Source: Polaribacter irgensii 23-P (GTDB lineage: Bacteria > Bacteroidota > Bacteroidia > Flavobacteriales > Flavobacteriaceae). From it: a DNA stretch of 64,000 bases. Of this stretch, positions 27,076 through 36,214 are shown one piece after another. The notes under the pieces were generated by a model. It saw only the letters and a list, made by a program, of their open reading frames with translations. It did no database searches and was not told where the DNA came from. The stretch lies in NCBI RefSeq assembly GCF_000153225.1, contig NZ_CH724148.1, positions 500,640 through 564,639 of the forward strand. Direction: 5' to 3'. Made by a program: the position numbers and the translations under genes. The stretch's first letter is position 1, and each line of letters begins with the position of its first letter.

Positions 27076-27537
27076 ATGAATACGCCCAAAAGATTGGAAG
27101 CTGCGCTTATAAAATTATACCATGCTTTCCACGACGATACCTTAAACCCTGAAGATTGCACCGCTTGTGCCGTAGGCAATATGTTAGATAATTACGACAG
27201 TTGGAAACATCTGTCTGATGCACACGGCTCCATGCAGTTAAGTTATGTGGGAACAGTGCACCAACGCTTAGGCAGGCGTTTTAACGGCTACTCCCCGCTA
27301 GAGATACTGGAAGTAGAAAAGATTTTCTTAGAAGCCTGCGGCTTTAAAACTCCGCTTTGTCACTACAACGAAAAGCCCAAAAATCCAAGGGACAAAGAGC
27401 TCTTATTTAGCGGTCTGTGTGCCGTAGTGGCACTACTTTGTAAATTAGATAACGTACCCAATGTAATGGACTATTCAAAATTATTTGAATATGAAGAGCA
27501 CCGTGCAAAATATCAACTAGCGACCATACTCCGTTAA
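27076..27537 (+). CDS. Conserved hypothetical protein near nqr operon
   Basis: 153 aa, cytosolic, with Cys-rich patch CTACAVGNML near residue 30 and no transmembrane segment. Similar proteins in flavobacterial genomes have, as I recall, been labelled as an Nqr subunit F because of their genomic position, but this sequence has neither a 2Fe-2S nor an FAD/NADH motif, so that name should not be used. It is convergent with nqrF, and a bidirectional terminator lies between them. Confidence 0.8.
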   Translation: MNTPKRLEAALIKLYHAFHDDTLNPEDCTACAVGNMLDNYDSWKHLSDAHGSMQLSYVGTVHQRLGRRFNGYSPLEILEVEKIFLEACGFKTPLCHYNEKPKNPRDKELLFSGLCAVVALLCKLDNVPNVMDYSKLFEYEEHRAKYQLATILR

Positions 27538-27575
27538 TCATTACCAATTGAACTAAAGAAAGTATGTGTCAACAT

Positions 27576-27609
27576 AAAAAAACCGATTCATTTCTGAATC
27601 GGTTTTTTT
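27576..27609. terminator. Bidirectional terminator between 27076 gene and nqrF
   Basis: AAACCGATTCA and TGAATCGGTTT form a perfect stem around a TTTC loop, with A and T runs on the two outer sides so that it can act for both converging genes. Confidence 0.85.
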
Positions 27610-27637
27610 GTAACTTCAATTTGAATTTATAAAAGGA

Positions 27638-28948
27638 TTATCCTCCAAAATCATCAAAACGAATATTTTCATCTGCTAAACCAAAATCTTCACCCATTTT
27701 TTGAACCGCATTGTTCATTAATGGTGGTCCACAAAAATACAATTCAATATCTTCTGGTGACTCATGGTGATCTAAGTAATTTTCAATTACTGAATTGTGA
27801 ATAAAACCAACAAAACCATCACCAGTTTCATCATTGATATCTTTCTTCACAGTCCAGTTGTCTACCTCTAAAGGGTCGGACAATGCAATGTAAAATTTAA
27901 AGTTTGGAAAATCCTTTTCTAAAGATCTAAAGTGGTCCAAGTAAAACAGCTCTGCTTTAGAACGTCCCCCATACCAATAACTCACTTTTCTACCAGTTTT
28001 TAAAGTTCTGAATAAGTGATACAAATGAGATCGCATTGGCGCCATTCCTGCTCCTCCACCAACATATAGCATTTCTGCTTCTGATTCATTGATAAAAAAC
28101 TCTCCATAAGGTCCAGAAATTACACATTTATCACCTTGCTTTAAACCAAAGATATAAGACGAAGCCACTCCTGGATTTACATCCATCCATCCACCTTTTG
28201 CTCTGTCAAAAGGAGGTGTAGCAATTCGTACATTCAACATAATCTCTCTGCCTTCAGCTGGATACGAAGCCATAGAATATGCTCTTTCTATGGTTTCTTT
28301 ATTTTTCATTACCAAAGGTCTCAGTTTGAACTTATCCCATTCAGCTTTAAACTTATCTGGCGTTTCATGCTCTTCAGGGTGTGCCGTAATATCCATATCT
28401 GCAAACTTTACTTCACAGGGGGGAATTTCAATCTGAATGTATCCTCCTGCTTTGTATCCCATATCTGCTGGAATTTCTACAACAAACTCCTTAATAAAAG
28501 AAGCCACATTGTAATTTCTTACAACAACTGCATCCCATTTCTTAATCCCAAAAACTTCCTCAGGAATCGAAATGTTCATGTTTTGTTTCACCTTTACTTG
28601 ACAAGCCAAACGCGCTCCACTCTTCAACTCTTTCCTAGAAAAGTGCGGAATCTCTGTTGGCAATGCTGCGCCACCTCCTTCGTTTACATGACACTCACAT
28701 TGAATACAAGTTCCACCTCCACCGCAGGCAGAAGGCAAGAAAATTTTATTGCTTCCTAAAGTTGTCAGTAATGAATCTCCAGAGGCTACTTGTATTTCTC
28801 TTTCCCCGTTGATCATGATTGTTACTGGACCAGACGGTGATAACTTTTGTTTGACAAACAATAAAAGACTTACCAATAACAATGTTATTAATAAAAAGGC
28901 TCCGACTGTTGCCATAATCGTTCCTGACGTTCCTGCTGCTAAAATCAT
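27638..28948 (-). CDS. nqrF: Na+-translocating NADH:quinone reductase subunit F
   Basis: 436 aa, somewhat longer than the enterobacterial subunit. One N-terminal transmembrane helix (about 10-32), a plant-type 2Fe-2S ferredoxin domain (cysteines in PSACGGGGTCIQC near 72-85 and a fourth in RLACQVK), then an FAD-binding domain (RAYSMASYP) and NADH-binding domain (YVGGGAGMAPMRSHL). It accepts electrons from NADH and passes them to the membrane subunits. The last gene of nqrABCDEF; its ATG lies about 1 bp from the nqrE stop region. Confidence 0.97.
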   Translation of the reverse strand: MILAAGTSGTIMATVGAFLLITLLLVSLLLFVKQKLSPSGPVTIMINGEREIQVASGDSLLTTLGSNKIFLPSACGGGGTCIQCECHVNEGGGAALPTEIPHFSRKELKSGARLACQVKVKQNMNISIPEEVFGIKKWDAVVVRNYNVASFIKEFVVEIPADMGYKAGGYIQIEIPPCEVKFADMDITAHPEEHETPDKFKAEWDKFKLRPLVMKNKETIERAYSMASYPAEGREIMLNVRIATPPFDRAKGGWMDVNPGVASSYIFGLKQGDKCVISGPYGEFFINESEAEMLYVGGGAGMAPMRSHLYHLFRTLKTGRKVSYWYGGRSKAELFYLDHFRSLEKDFPNFKFYIALSDPLEVDNWTVKKDINDETGDGFVGFIHNSVIENYLDHHESPEDIELYFCGPPLMNNAVQKMGEDFGLADENIRFDDFGG

Positions 28949-28949
28949 A

Positions 28950-29672
28950 TTAATATATTGTTTTAGTGTTTTTTGCTAATTCCTTTTTTTCTTCTTTCTT
29001 TTGAACCGCTTTCGTAGTGGCTTCAATTTTTTTTGTTGGAGCTGCTTCCTCATCTCCTCCAGTTAACATGCCACCAAAACTCATAAAGCCAATGGCCATT
29101 AAACCTGTAATTATAAATGTTATTCCCAATCCCCTTAATGCTGGCGGAACACTTGAATATCTAATTTTTTCACGAATGGCGGCAATCGCTAAAATTGCTA
29201 AAAACCACCCAATACCTGAACCAACACCGTACGTTAATGCCAAACCTAAAGAAGGAATTTCACGAGATTGCATGAACAAACTCCCTCCTAATATAGCACA
29301 GTTTACCGCTATTAAAGGTAAGAAAATCCCCAGTGAGTTATACAACGAAGGTGAAAATTTTTCAACAATTATTTCTACCAACTGCACCATCGTAGCAATC
29401 GTTGCAATAAACATGATAAAAGACAAGAAACTCAAATCAAATTCTCTGTACTCTTCTCCCAACCATCTCAAAGCTCCTGGTTGCAATAAGTACTGATCTA
29501 ACAACCAGTTTAAAGGCACTGTTACTGCTAATACAAAAATAACAGCTGCTCCTAAACCAACGGCTGTAGCAACCTTTTTAGATACTGCAAGGTACGAGCA
29601 CATTCCTAAAAATGTTGCAAACACCATGTTGTCAATAAATATCGATTTAAAAAGTAATTCTATATGTTCCAT
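28950..29672 (-). CDS. nqrE: Na+-translocating NADH:quinone reductase subunit E
   Basis: 240 aa. The first about 200 residues are the six-helix membrane protein NqrE (start [19 protein letters not shown], including [13 protein letters not shown] with the conserved Cys). It carries an extra C-terminal tail of about 40 residues rich in Lys, Glu and Ala ([16 protein letters not shown]...), absent from the Vibrio protein and probably exposed. NqrD and NqrE are paralogous and form the inner Na+/electron pathway with a shared iron centre. Confidence 0.96.
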   Translation of the reverse strand: MEHIELLFKSIFIDNMVFATFLGMCSYLAVSKKVATAVGLGAAVIFVLAVTVPLNWLLDQYLLQPGALRWLGEEYREFDLSFLSFIMFIATIATMVQLVEIIVEKFSPSLYNSLGIFLPLIAVNCAILGGSLFMQSREIPSLGLALTYGVGSGIGWFLAILAIAAIREKIRYSSVPPALRGLGITFIITGLMAIGFMSFGGMLTGGDEEAAPTKKIEATTKAVQKKEEKKELAKNTKTIY

Positions 29673-29737
29673 CTTATTGCGTTTTTGGTAATTTGTAGTT
29701 AGTAGTGATTACTAAAAGCTTGCTACCAGTTACTATT

Positions 29738-30385
29738 TTAGTTTTCTTCAATTAATGCTGTATTTCTACTACGCTGAATCCAAATAAGAATTCCCACCAC
29801 GATCAACGCCATAGGTGACAACAACATAAAACCGTTGTTCTCATACCCTATCGCATACAAACCTGTCTTTTCTATCGGGTCTCCTAAAACTGCAAATCCT
29901 AATAAAGTACCAGAACCTAGCAATTCTCTAAAGAAACCAACTGCGATTAAAATAACACCGTACCCAACTGCGTTTCCAATACCATCTAAAAAAGACCTCC
30001 AAGGACCATTTGCCAGCGCAAACGCTTCAAAACGTCCCATTATAATACAATTTGTAATTATCAAACCAACAAATACTGAAAGTGTTTTACTCAGCTCATA
30101 GGCGAACGCTTTCAGGACCAAATCCACAATAATTACAAGTGTTGCAACTACAATTAGCTGCACAATGATTCTAATTTTTGAAGGTATAATGTTTCTCATT
30201 AAAGAGATCACTACATTTCCTAAACCCAATACAAACAGAACCGAAACAGCCATTACAATGGAAGCTTTTAACTCTGCTGTAATTGCAAGCGCTGAACAAA
30301 TACCCAACACCTGAATGGTAATTGGATTGTTATCTGCTAATGGGTCTGTAAGTAATACTGCGTCTTTTTTAGATAAGAGTCCCAT
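29738..30385 (-). CDS. nqrD: Na+-translocating NADH:quinone reductase subunit D
   Basis: 215 aa, six hydrophobic helices, with QVLGICSALAIT near residue 26 and TNCIIMGRFEAFALA near 112 holding the two conserved cysteines that NqrD and NqrE use for the intramembrane iron centre. It lies 3 bp after nqrC and 65 bp before nqrE. Confidence 0.97.
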   Translation of the reverse strand: MGLLSKKDAVLLTDPLADNNPITIQVLGICSALAITAELKASIVMAVSVLFVLGLGNVVISLMRNIIPSKIRIIVQLIVVATLVIIVDLVLKAFAYELSKTLSVFVGLIITNCIIMGRFEAFALANGPWRSFLDGIGNAVGYGVILIAVGFFRELLGSGTLLGFAVLGDPIEKTGLYAIGYENNGFMLLSPMALIVVGILIWIQRSRNTALIEEN

Positions 30386-30388
30386 AAT

Positions 30389-31135
30389 TTATTTTTTTAA
30401 ATTTTTAAAGTAAGGCACATACAATGCTAAATCTTTTTTAATCATGGCAGAAACGCCATCGCCGGTAATCGTTGCACCTGCAATTGCATCTACTTGGTAA
30501 TCCGTTTTGTCTTCGTTTACCGCATCATTGTTTCCCTTCTTTACAGTAATTCCTTTAAAAACTCCTGCCTCAGACATTAAATGCTCACCGATGAAATCAT
30601 CCATAAAATAGCGTTGCTTTATGTTGGCTCCTAAACCAGGTGTCTCTCCTTTATGATCAAAATATGCCCCTTGCACCACCATGTTTTCATCCATAGAAAT
30701 ATAGCCCCAAATTGCATCCCAAAGTCCTTTTCCTCGAATGGGAGCTACATAAAATGTTTCCCCATCTTTCTCACCTACGAATAAAGGCAACCTTCTTGCT
30801 TTGCCATCTTTCGCTTTTGTCTGCTCTTTCTTAACATCGATGAGATACGCATCCGAATTTTCGGTAACCTTACCATCCTCTAAAATCAATTGTTTTTTGA
30901 TGTATTTTTTGAACTCTCCACCGGCAATTTCTGTAGACACAAAATTTGCACTTGAAGCATCGTTTTCATTGATACCCATCGCATACAAAATATTTTGTTG
31001 CTTTTCTATCCGCTCATTTTCTTTGATATTCGGCTTTAAAGACGATGCTAAAAAGGCTAACAAAGACCCTACAATGAATACCATTGCAACGGCAAAAATT
31101 ATTGTATAACTATTACTATCTGTTCTCTTACTCAT
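30389..31135 (-). CDS. nqrC: Na+-translocating NADH:quinone reductase subunit C
   Basis: 248 aa. One N-terminal membrane helix (TIIFAVAMVFIVGSLLAFLA) and a periplasmic FMN-binding domain. The flavinylation site is the threonine in DAIAGATITGDGV (near residue 222), corresponding to the SGATxT motif that receives covalent FMN; here the first residue is Ala. GETPGLGANI is the other conserved FMN-domain segment. Flavinylation needs ApbE, not present in this window. Confidence 0.96.
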   Translation of the reverse strand: MSKRTDSNSYTIIFAVAMVFIVGSLLAFLASSLKPNIKENERIEKQQNILYAMGINENDASSANFVSTEIAGGEFKKYIKKQLILEDGKVTENSDAYLIDVKKEQTKAKDGKARRLPLFVGEKDGETFYVAPIRGKGLWDAIWGYISMDENMVVQGAYFDHKGETPGLGANIKQRYFMDDFIGEHLMSEAGVFKGITVKKGNNDAVNEDKTDYQVDAIAGATITGDGVSAMIKKDLALYVPYFKNLKK

Positions 31136-31137
31136 AA

Positions 31138-32400
31138 TTAGGCAGTTTTAACTTTAGTACGATTTAATCTTTTCTTTATGTTCCCTTGCACTACATAATG
31201 GTCTATTGTTGGCGCAAATACATTCATTAACAAAATTGCTAGAAATACGCCTTCTGGATATGCCGGATTAAATACTCGAATCATAATAGATATGAAACCA
31301 ATTAAGAAACCATAAATCCATTTTCCTTTATTTGTTTGTGACCCTGTTACTGGATCTGTTGCCATAAAAACAGCACCAAATGCCAAACCACCAATCGTTA
31401 AGTGTTCCCACCAAACAGTGCTCATTAAGCCATAAAACTTACTCGATTCTGTAATAATATCTGCAGCCACTACTTGATTGAAAATCAATCCCATTACTGC
31501 AGCTCCAACGAATGCTGAAAGAATAATTCTCCAACTTGCAATCTTCGTAAAAATTAAAATTGCAGCTCCTATTAAAATTAAGAACGTCGAAGTTTCACCC
31601 ACAGAACCTGGTATAAATCCCATAAACTTGTCGAAGGTAGAATACAGTTCGTTTGCTCTATCTCCGTAAGTAGTTACAAGATCTGCAGCTCCATTTGTAC
31701 CTTTAATTGTCAAATCTTGACTGGCTTTTGCGTAATAGCCCAACATGGTTTCTCCAGAAATAGCATCTGCTTCTGACATGTTAACAGCATCATAAACCCA
31801 TACTTTGTCTCCAGACATCCAAGTTGGATATGCAAAAAACAAAAATGCTCTAATCGTTAAAGCGGGATTTAAAATATTCATTCCGGTTCCTCCAAATACT
31901 TCTTTACCAATGATCACTCCAAAAACTACTGCTACAGACAACATCCATAGTGGCGTATCTACAGGAACAATTAAAGGAACCAACATACCAGTAACTAAAT
32001 ACCCCTCTTCTACTTCGTGTCCTTTTATCACTGCGAAAATAAATTCAACTAAAAGTCCCACTCCATAAGAAACAATCACCAAAGGCAATACTTTTATGAT
32101 TCCAATCCAAAGATTGTCAAACGTAAAAAAGTTTGCGAGTACATCTGTTCGAAGGGAACCATCTATCGCTGCATAATGCTGATATCCGGCATTGAACATT
32201 CCAAAAATTAAGCAGGGTATTAAAGCCACGATTACAATATTCATGGTCCGTTTTAAATCATCTGCTGCTTTAATATGAGTTCCTCCATGAGTCACTTCAT
32301 TTGGTAAATATAAAAACGTATGGATTGCGTTGAACGCAGGTGCCATCTTAGTTCCTTTATATTTCTCTTTTAAATTGTGTAAATTATCTTTTACGCTCAT
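31138..32400 (-). CDS. nqrB: Na+-translocating NADH:quinone reductase subunit B
   Basis: 420 aa with about ten membrane helices. Conserved segments include FNAGYQHY, VEEGYLVTGMLVPLIVPVDT, GGTGMNILNPALTIRAFLFF and FMATDPVTGSQT. NqrB carries a covalent FMN, riboflavin and the quinone site and is the main Na+ channel subunit. Start ATG is 4 bp after the nqrA stop. Confidence 0.97.
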   Translation of the reverse strand: MSVKDNLHNLKEKYKGTKMAPAFNAIHTFLYLPNEVTHGGTHIKAADDLKRTMNIVIVALIPCLIFGMFNAGYQHYAAIDGSLRTDVLANFFTFDNLWIGIIKVLPLVIVSYGVGLLVEFIFAVIKGHEVEEGYLVTGMLVPLIVPVDTPLWMLSVAVVFGVIIGKEVFGGTGMNILNPALTIRAFLFFAYPTWMSGDKVWVYDAVNMSEADAISGETMLGYYAKASQDLTIKGTNGAADLVTTYGDRANELYSTFDKFMGFIPGSVGETSTFLILIGAAILIFTKIASWRIILSAFVGAAVMGLIFNQVVAADIITESSKFYGLMSTVWWEHLTIGGLAFGAVFMATDPVTGSQTNKGKWIYGFLIGFISIMIRVFNPAYPEGVFLAILLMNVFAPTIDHYVVQGNIKKRLNRTKVKTA

Positions 32401-32404
32401 AATT

Positions 32405-33754
32405 TTATCCTAATTCTTCTCTCATTAAATCTAAACCTTCTCGAATTATCTTTTGATGAGGCTGCTTAGAAACACACACAAATTCTGTCAATGCAAAATC
32501 TTCTGGTGCTACTTCATATCCCCCTAAAGCCTCCATTTCATCTAAATCTTTATACATAAATGCTTTTAATAATTGCATTGGATAAATATCTAGAGGAAAT
32601 ACTTCCTCATAAGACCCTGTTACCACAAAAGCCCTATGTTCGCCATTTGTATTGGTGTTCAAATCATACTTTTTATTTGGACTTAACCATGAAAAAGTAA
32701 GTGCTCTTGAAGTAGAAATCTTATTAAAAATTGGTTTGTTCCACCCAAAAAATTCATAATCGTCTCCTTCTGGAATCGCCGTGATCTGATTGTCATAATA
32801 CCCCAAAAACTCTGCCACCTTTACTTCTTTTCCAGATAGTACGTTTCCACTGATGATCCTCGTATTATCATCCTTCAAATTATTAGCGGTCACATCTGCA
32901 ATCGCTGCTCCAGCAATTGCCGTTACATACTGTGGCGAACTAAACTGGGAACCAGTTAACGCAACCGTTCTTTTAAGATTTAATTTTCCAGTCAAAAACA
33001 ACTCACCAATAACAAGTAAATCTTGTGGTGTAATTATCCAAACAACTTCTCCCTTATTTATAGGGTCGATATGTGCTATTTGCGTACCTACATTTCCTGA
33101 TGGATGAGGCCCTGAAACTTTGTGAATCTCGGCACCAACAAGGTTTGCTAAAGGAGAATTTGCTTCTGCACCAACAGAAACATGCACTGTGCCTTTTGTT
33201 AATTTTGATACTGCTGTAATCGCTGCTTGCAACTCTGCTTCCCTACCTGCGAGCACATATTCTAAATCTGCTGCTAAGGGAGCACTGGCATATGCCGAAA
33301 TAAAAATAGACTTTGGCACTTGGTTTGGATTTGCAACCACGTCATACGGACGTTGTTTTATAAATGGCCAACAACCTGCTGTACATAGAAAGTCTTTTAC
33401 CTCTTCTCCAGACATAGCGTCTGCCTCTTTGGTTCCAAAATCTTTGTACTGTTGTATTGCGTCTGCCGTAATTTTAACTGATAGAACTTTTCTTCTTGCC
33501 CCGCGGACTACCTCAACTACAGTACCAGAAACAGGACTTGGAAATAAAATACGGGCATCACTTTTTGAATGAAAAAGAGCTTCCCCTGCTTCCACTAGGG
33601 CACCCTCTTTAGCGATAAGCTTTGGTATTATTCCGTGAAAATCTTCTGGTTTCACCGCATAAATACTACTTTGAGAGCTGTTAATAGTACTTTTTTCGGC
33701 GGCGCCAATAAGCTTAATATCTAGGCCTTTTTTAATACGAATGTCTTTTGACAT
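32405..33754 (-). CDS. nqrA: Na+-translocating NADH:quinone reductase subunit A
   Basis: 449 aa, the cytoplasmic peripheral subunit, full length. N-terminal IRIKKGLDIKLIGAAEK, then LFHSKSDARILFPSPVSG and HPSGNVGTQIAHIDPI are typical. First gene of the operon. The strongly spaced operon order A-B-C-D-E-F without extra genes is the standard one. The enzyme makes a sodium gradient from NADH oxidation, as expected for a marine bacterium. Confidence 0.97.
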   Translation of the reverse strand: MSKDIRIKKGLDIKLIGAAEKSTINSSQSSIYAVKPEDFHGIIPKLIAKEGALVEAGEALFHSKSDARILFPSPVSGTVVEVVRGARRKVLSVKITADAIQQYKDFGTKEADAMSGEEVKDFLCTAGCWPFIKQRPYDVVANPNQVPKSIFISAYASAPLAADLEYVLAGREAELQAAITAVSKLTKGTVHVSVGAEANSPLANLVGAEIHKVSGPHPSGNVGTQIAHIDPINKGEVVWIITPQDLLVIGELFLTGKLNLKRTVALTGSQFSSPQYVTAIAGAAIADVTANNLKDDNTRIISGNVLSGKEVKVAEFLGYYDNQITAIPEGDDYEFFGWNKPIFNKISTSRALTFSWLSPNKKYDLNTNTNGEHRAFVVTGSYEEVFPLDIYPMQLLKAFMYKDLDEMEALGGYEVAPEDFALTEFVCVSKQPHQKIIREGLDLMREELG

Positions 33755-33791
33755 AGTAAATTGGAATGTTTAGTTATCTAAAAAAATCATG

Positions 33792-33799
33792 CAAATTTA
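33792..33799 (-). promoter_or_regulatory. Candidate -7 box of nqrA
   Basis: TAAATTTG on the minus strand matches the Bacteroidetes -7 element TAnnTTTG and lies 38 bp from the nqrA start. No convincing -33 TTG is at the right distance, so confidence is low. Confidence 0.35.
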
Positions 33800-34140
33800 A
33801 AGATTTTGCAAGTGAAGAGTGATATAATTCGAACTTAATATTACTGAAATAATCTTATTTATAGCTATTCTAAATAAAGATTTTTTATCAAACTGTTTTC
33901 TTCAATATTCATCAATGAATCCGCAGAGAAAATTACCCCTTAAACCTTGCTTTATATTCATAGTTTGTGCCGCAAAACTAAAATAAACATACTCCAGATT
34001 CTAAAAAAAATACTTAAAAAAGATCTAGTTACGATGAGAACCTTTTTAATTTAAAACGATAAAAATACAGGAATTAAAAAAACTACCTCCTTCAATAAAA
34101 TATCGTCTTCATCGCCCACAACTGACAGTTAAAATTTTAC

Positions 34141-34148
34141 TATTTTTG
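34141..34148 (+). promoter_or_regulatory. Candidate -7 box of the T9SS plug gene
   Basis: TATTTTTG fits TAnnTTTG and ends 22 bp before the ATG at 34171. The -33 TTG element is not evident. Confidence 0.3.
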
Positions 34149-34170
34149 AAGAAACACTTTCATTATAAAT

Positions 34171-35385
34171 ATGCGTCAAAAAACCACTTGGATCCTGTTG
34201 TTTGTTTTCGCCTCTTTCAATGCGCAACAAATAAAAACCATTCAACTAAGGCCGCTTAGAGAAAATAATTTCACAGCTATTGTTCCTTTAGGCACAGTCT
34301 TAAAATTATCTTTTGATGATTTAGATGCCGACAGTAAACAATACAAATATAAGATAGAACACAAGACACATGACTGGAAACCCAGCAGATTATTTGCGAG
34401 TCAGTTTGTGAATGGTTTCGACCAAAATACTATTATTGATGTGACCAATTCCTTCAACACCTTGCAAAGTTACAGTCATTATGAGTTGAAGATTCCAAAT
34501 ATAAATACCGTCATAACCAAAAGTGGCAATTACCTCTTATCCGTTTTAGACCGGTATGATGCAATTGTTTTCACCAGAAAATTTATCCTCTATGAAAATG
34601 CAACTACCGTCCCTGTATCTGTGATTCGAAGTAGGAATATAAAAACAGTAGATACCCAACAAACCATTCAGTTTTCTGTAAATCACCCAGGAGTTCGCAT
34701 TAACAATCCCAAACAAGAAATACATGTTACCATTCTAAAAAACAACAACTGGAACGAAGTCATCTCCGATCTACAACCCACTTTTTTTAAACAAAATCAA
34801 CTTTTATACACTTACACCAATAAAACAAATTTTTGGGGCGGAAATGAATACTTAAACTTTGATAGCAAAATTCTAAGAAATAAAAGTATAAACATTATTA
34901 AAATAACAAAAGAAGAAGTGTACAATCACTACATCTACCCCTTTACCTTCAACGCCTTTAAACCCTATACCTACAACCCTGATATTAATGGCCAATTTGC
35001 AGTAAGAACTCTAGAAGGACGCGATAATAATACAGAAGCAGACTATGCTTTAATGCATTTTTCCATTGCCGTAGACAGCGCTTTTTCTGAAAAGGAAGTC
35101 TTTGTATATGGTGCTTTTAACGCCTTCTCTGTTGGAAGAGAAAACCAAATGTATTACGATTCTAAAAATCAAAAATACACAGCAAGCCTCTTGTTAAAGC
35201 AAGGCTTTTACAACTATACCTTTGCCACACTTGGCGCAGACAATGTTGTAAATACAAATGAAATAAATGGCAGTTTTTTTGAAACCGAAAATGAATACAC
35301 TGTTATTGTTTACTTCAAACCTTCTGGAAGTTTGTATGATCAAGTTATTGGTGTAGGCTTGGGATATTTTAATCAAAACCGGTGA
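34171..35385 (+). CDS. Type IX secretion system plug protein (DUF5103)
   Basis: 404 aa with an N-terminal signal peptide (WILLFVFASFNAQQ). The N-terminal region (TIQLRPLRENNFTAIVPLGT, then LSFDDLDADSKQYKYKI) and the central beta-sandwich are those of the DUF5103 family, which includes the protein that plugs the SprA outer-membrane channel of the T9SS. The C-terminal part (FVYGAFNAF, YDSKNQKYTASLLLKQGFYNY) resembles a carbohydrate-binding-like sandwich. Assignment to the plug is from family knowledge. Confidence 0.85.
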   Translation: MRQKTTWILLFVFASFNAQQIKTIQLRPLRENNFTAIVPLGTVLKLSFDDLDADSKQYKYKIEHKTHDWKPSRLFASQFVNGFDQNTIIDVTNSFNTLQSYSHYELKIPNINTVITKSGNYLLSVLDRYDAIVFTRKFILYENATTVPVSVIRSRNIKTVDTQQTIQFSVNHPGVRINNPKQEIHVTILKNNNWNEVISDLQPTFFKQNQLLYTYTNKTNFWGGNEYLNFDSKILRNKSINIIKITKEEVYNHYIYPFTFNAFKPYTYNPDINGQFAVRTLEGRDNNTEADYALMHFSIAVDSAFSEKEVFVYGAFNAFSVGRENQMYYDSKNQKYTASLLLKQGFYNYTFATLGADNVVNTNEINGSFFETENEYTVIVYFKPSGSLYDQVIGVGLGYFNQNR

Positions 35386-35435
35386 TTAAAAATTGATTAG
35401 GAAATACTCTTAGAAAATGCTATATTTACTTTAAT

Positions 35436-35822
35436 ATGATACAACAAATCACAAAAGGAGTAAAAATTTCAGTGGAAACTAGCTATAATGGCACCAGTTA
35501 TCGCAACAATCAATTGTACTATATTTTCTCATATACGATTGTAATTGAAAATAACAGTGCAGAAACCATCAAATTAACAGACCGCTTCTGGACCATCTTC
35601 GACTCTTTGAATGGAATCGAAATTGTCAGTGGAGAGGGGGTTGTAGGACAGACACCAACGTTAGCACCCAACATAAATTACACCTACAAATCTGGGTGCT
35701 TTTTAACTTCTAATCTAGGGGCAATGAAAGGTTTTTATACCATGATAAATTTAGAAACCTATGAGCAGTTTAAGGTCTACATTCCTACTTTCCAACTCAG
35801 CACGCCTGCACTCTTGAATTAG
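35436..35822 (+). CDS. apaG: ApaG family protein
   Basis: 128 aa, the normal length. Core motifs are VSVETSYNG...YYIFSYTIVIENNS, LTDRFWTIFDSLN, VSGEGVVGQTPTLAPNINYTY and GAMKGFYTM. ApaG is a small fibronectin-III-like protein linked to Co2+ and Mg2+ tolerance; biochemical role unsettled. In flavobacteria it is commonly followed by the proline-degradation dehydrogenase, as here. Confidence 0.95.
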   Translation: MIQQITKGVKISVETSYNGTSYRNNQLYYIFSYTIVIENNSAETIKLTDRFWTIFDSLNGIEIVSGEGVVGQTPTLAPNINYTYKSGCFLTSNLGAMKGFYTMINLETYEQFKVYIPTFQLSTPALLN

Positions 35823-36214
35823 AAAAAAACCATCGATCCACTAAATCGCAAATTTCTTTTTTTAACCGAAGAAAAAAGCATTAAAATTAACTTCGGTGTA
35901 AAATAACTGTGCACATCTCTACAAGCGCTAAAAACGCAGATCAATGAACAGAGCAAGGCAAACACCAACTCAATTTATTTTAATAAGTACTTGATTTCTA
36001 GCTCTAAAACAAGCATACATGCCCAAAAAGGACTTTGAAATAAGGTAAATTATCTTCCACACACTTTTGAAAAATAAAGTCGATTTCTAATAAAATTCAT
36101 TACTTTTGTTCACTTTGGGGATGATTTCTTTCCCACGCTGAATTTTCGATATTTCGAAAGAATAAAGGTAGAACAGGAATGGTTATTTAAGTATAAACAT
36201 TTAAAACTATAACG
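35823..36214. other. Intergenic region upstream of pruA
   Basis: 392 bp, AT-rich, no coding frame, no clear hairpin. It should contain the pruA promoter; no consensus box is convincing. Confidence 0.5.

Larger units (their letters stand above)
33755..34170. other. Intergenic region between divergent nqrA and T9SS plug gene
   Basis: 416 bp, AT-rich, no coding potential seen on either strand. It must hold the divergent promoters of nqrA and the plug-protein gene; candidate -7 boxes are listed separately. Confidence 0.6.

Noticed and set aside
27076..27537. Naming the small protein as Nqr subunit F
   Set aside because: It lacks flavin, iron-sulfur and membrane motifs; the real nqrF is at 27638-28948.
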